DNA of 7,240 bases. Source: Bacteroidota bacterium. Its GTDB lineage: Bacteria > Bacteroidota > Bacteroidia > B-17B0 > Aurantibacillaceae. The notes below the pieces were generated by a model. It was given only the letters and a program-made list of their open reading frames with translations. It was not told where the DNA came from and did no database searches. The number at the start of each line of letters is the position of its first letter. Position 1 is the stretch's first letter. Position numbers and translations under genes: made by a program. Positions 5,483 to 7,240 of the stretch are shown in pieces. Location: assembly GCA_025360565.1 (NCBI GenBank), contig JANYBY010000378.1:1-7240 (forward strand), read 5' to 3'.

Positions 5483-7240
5483 ATGAAAACAAAAACACAG
5501 GTGGTGCTCCTCCTAATAAGCGTTTATAGTTTAGCGCAGGAAGATAAAAATTTTAATGCCTCATTCACAAAAGCAACAGAAGTATATAAGGCCGGTAACT
5601 TTTTTGATGCATTGCCATTGTATGTTGAGCTTTTTAAAAGTGATACGGCTAACGCGAACATTTGTTATATGGTGGGCAGCTGTTACCTTAAAGCCCGGAG
5701 CGGCAAAGCCAAAGCGCTTCCGTATCTGGAAAGGGCAACGCGTTCGGTGGTGGCTAATTATAAAGAAGGAGCAGCGGGAGAAAAGGGAGCCCCTATATTG
5801 GCCTACAAACTTTTGGGCGATGCTTATCATATTCATTCCGAATTTGATAAAGCGATACTTTGTTATGAGACCTATAAAAAAGAAATGCTGCTTCAAAAAA
5901 AGAAAGACAATGCAAATATGCAGGATGCAAAACTAAAAATAGAAATGTGCCTCACAGGCAAAAAGCTGATGGCTTCTCCCGTGCGTGTTAAAATTGAGAA
6001 CATGGGAAAAGCGCTTAATTCACCTTATGCAGATTACTCTCCTGTTATTACCGCCGACAAATCACAAATGATATTTACCTCACGCAGAAATGAAAGCACC
6101 GGTGGAAAAACATACGACGGAGGAAGATACTATGAAGACATATACATTTCGAATTACAAAGATTCTTCCTGGACAAAAGCAGAAAATATAAAGTCCCCTA
6201 TCAACACAGATGAAAATGAAGCATCAGTGGGGATATCACCCGATGGGCAACAGATCCTAATCTATAAAGATGATAATGGAGACGGTAATATTTATTCAAC
6301 TACGTTGGATGGCGATGTATGGTCGGCACCGGTGAAACTCAATTCAAATATAAACAGCAAGCATTGGGAACCGAGTGCTTTTATTTCGGCCGACGGACAT
6401 GCGATCTATTTCACCAGTGATAGACCGGGAGGTTTTGGAAAAAGAGATATTTATATGAGTGAAAAAACAGAAAAAGGGGAATGGGGAAAAGCAGTTAATA
6501 TGGGTGCCCTTATTAACACGGCTTTTGATGAGGATGCGCCGTTCATCCATCCAGATGGTGTTACTCTTTTCTTCAGTTCAAATGGACCCGGCACAATGGG
6601 AGGCTTCGATATTTTTTACAGCACCCTTTCAGATGAAACGGGTAAATGGCTTGCTCCGATAAATGTTGGATACCCGGTTAATTCGCCCGATGATGACATA
6701 TTCTACGTGGTTTCCGCCGATAAGACCAAAGCCTATTACTCTTCCTTTAAAGAGGGTGGCTTAGGTGAAAAAGATAATTATGCGATCAGTTTTTTGGATG
6801 GACAGAAGGCTCAATTAGTTCTTGTAAAAGGGGTTGTAAAAGATGAAAAAGGCAATGTACCAAAGGGTATTCAGATAACTGTAACTGATAACAAAACAGG
6901 AAAGGTGATTGGAACCTATAACCCGAATAAAAAGACCGGGCAATATTTGTTTGTGCTTACTGCAGGAAAAAATTACAACATTGCTTATGAAGCGGATGGC
7001 TTCCTGTTTTATTCAGAGAACAGGCAGATTGAAAAAAAGACAAACTATTATTCTGTTACGAAGGACATACTATTACCGCCTGTTATCGTTGGATCGAAAA
7101 TGGTACTCAATAATATTTTCTTCGATTTCGATAAATCAACCTTGAGCGCCACATCTAATGTGGAACTAAAAAACATTATTCGCTTTATGAATAAATATCC
7201 GAAAGTGGTTGTTGAAATAGCCGGCTATACCGATTCCAAA
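5483..7240 (+). CDS. OmpA-family protein with TPR, PD40 propeller and CRD-like domains (3' end cut)
   Basis: An envelope protein open for 586 codons to the window edge, so its stop lies outside; perhaps 60-100 residues are missing. Residues 1-19 form a signal peptide (hydrophobic 7-18, likely cut at SLAQ) without a lipobox Cys. TPR-like helices follow (about 27-71 and 104-136). Five PD40 (WD40-like) strands come next, at about 184-202, 246-262, 296-313, 351-367 and 403-422, with signatures such as ISPDGQQILIY, ISADGHAIYFTSDR and HPDGVTLFFSSN. A carboxypeptidase-regulatory-like beta domain (about 445-533, VKGVVKDEKGN...) leads to an OmpA C-terminal domain begun at about 540 (IFFDFDKSTL, then VVEIAGYTDSK at the edge), which binds peptidoglycan in this family. 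The domain order equals that described for PorE of the type IX secretion system, but Bacteroidota carry several paralogues, and P. gingivalis PorE is a lipoprotein. The partner porP/sprF gene is not in view. There is no Shine-Dalgarno. The start is chosen for the signal peptide. Confidence 0.92.
   Translation, partial: MKTKTQVVLLLISVYSLAQEDKNFNASFTKATEVYKAGNFFDALPLYVELFKSDTANANICYMVGSCYLKARSGKAKALPYLERATRSVVANYKEGAAGEKGAPILAYKLLGDAYHIHSEFDKAILCYETYKKEMLLQKKKDNANMQDAKLKIEMCLTGKKLMASPVRVKIENMGKALNSPYADYSPVITADKSQMIFTSRRNESTGGKTYDGGRYYEDIYISNYKDSSWTKAENIKSPINTDENEASVGISPDGQQILIYKDDNGDGNIYSTTLDGDVWSAPVKLNSNINSKHWEPSAFISADGHAIYFTSDRPGGFGKRDIYMSEKTEKGEWGKAVNMGALINTAFDEDAPFIHPDGVTLFFSSNGPGTMGGFDIFYSTLSDETGKWLAPINVGYPVNSPDDDIFYVVSADKTKAYYSSFKEGGLGEKDNYAISFLDGQKAQLVLVKGVVKDEKGNVPKGIQITVTDNKTGKVIGTYNPNKKTGQYLFVLTAGKNYNIAYEADGFLFYSENRQIEKKTNYYSVTKDILLPPVIVGSKMVLNNIFFDFDKSTLSATSNVELKNIIRFMNKYPKVVVEIAGYTDSK

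Noticed and set aside
5556..5936. Plus-strand 126-codon frame and the opposing 111-codon frame (5561-5896)
   Set aside because: Both are other-frame shadows of the OmpA-family gene, which is uninterrupted from 5483 to the window edge with clear TPR and PD40 domains. The same holds for frames at 6344-6550, 6459-6662 and 6909-7145.

Overview
The window looks like the chromosome of a member of the Bacteroidota, probably an environmental, free-living one. It is AT-rich and its start codons lack Shine-Dalgarno sequences. At least one promoter matches the Bacteroidota consensus (TTTG, about 20 bases, TAnnTTTG). The gene content also fits: a lipoprotein with a TCKKK-type lipobox end, a FISUMP-domain secreted protein, and an OmpA protein with TPR, PD40 and carboxypeptidase-regulatory-like domains. 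No rRNA, tRNA, CRISPR array, transposase or phage gene is visible, and nothing suggests a mobile island.

Layout. Bases 1-300 hold no gene I can support. On the minus strand, read from right to left, come an RhlE-type DEAD-box RNA helicase (4039-2918), a small cold-shock protein (2869-2681), a membrane fatty acid desaturase (2542-1448) and an uncharacterised lipoprotein (1266-352) with a clear terminator at 303-332. The plus strand carries a FISUMP-domain secreted protein (4495-5145). It also carries a large OmpA-family protein (5483 to the right edge) that is open to base 7240 and cut by the window; its known architecture resembles PorE of the type IX secretion system. The helicase and the FISUMP gene are divergent across a 455-base intergenic region.

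How the genes relate. Helicase, cold-shock protein and desaturase are three classic low-temperature functions (RNA unwinding, RNA chaperoning, membrane fluidity) lying next to each other on one strand. A 13-bp hairpin separates the first two from the desaturase, so this is at most a co-regulated neighbourhood and not necessarily one operon. The helicase has the best promoter in the window, and its predicted 5' leader of about 130 bases can close into an 11-bp long-range stem enclosing two small hairpins. A second small hairpin lies just before the cold-shock start codon. These leader structures are the most interesting non-coding signals here. I found no convincing new defence, mobile or biosynthetic system.
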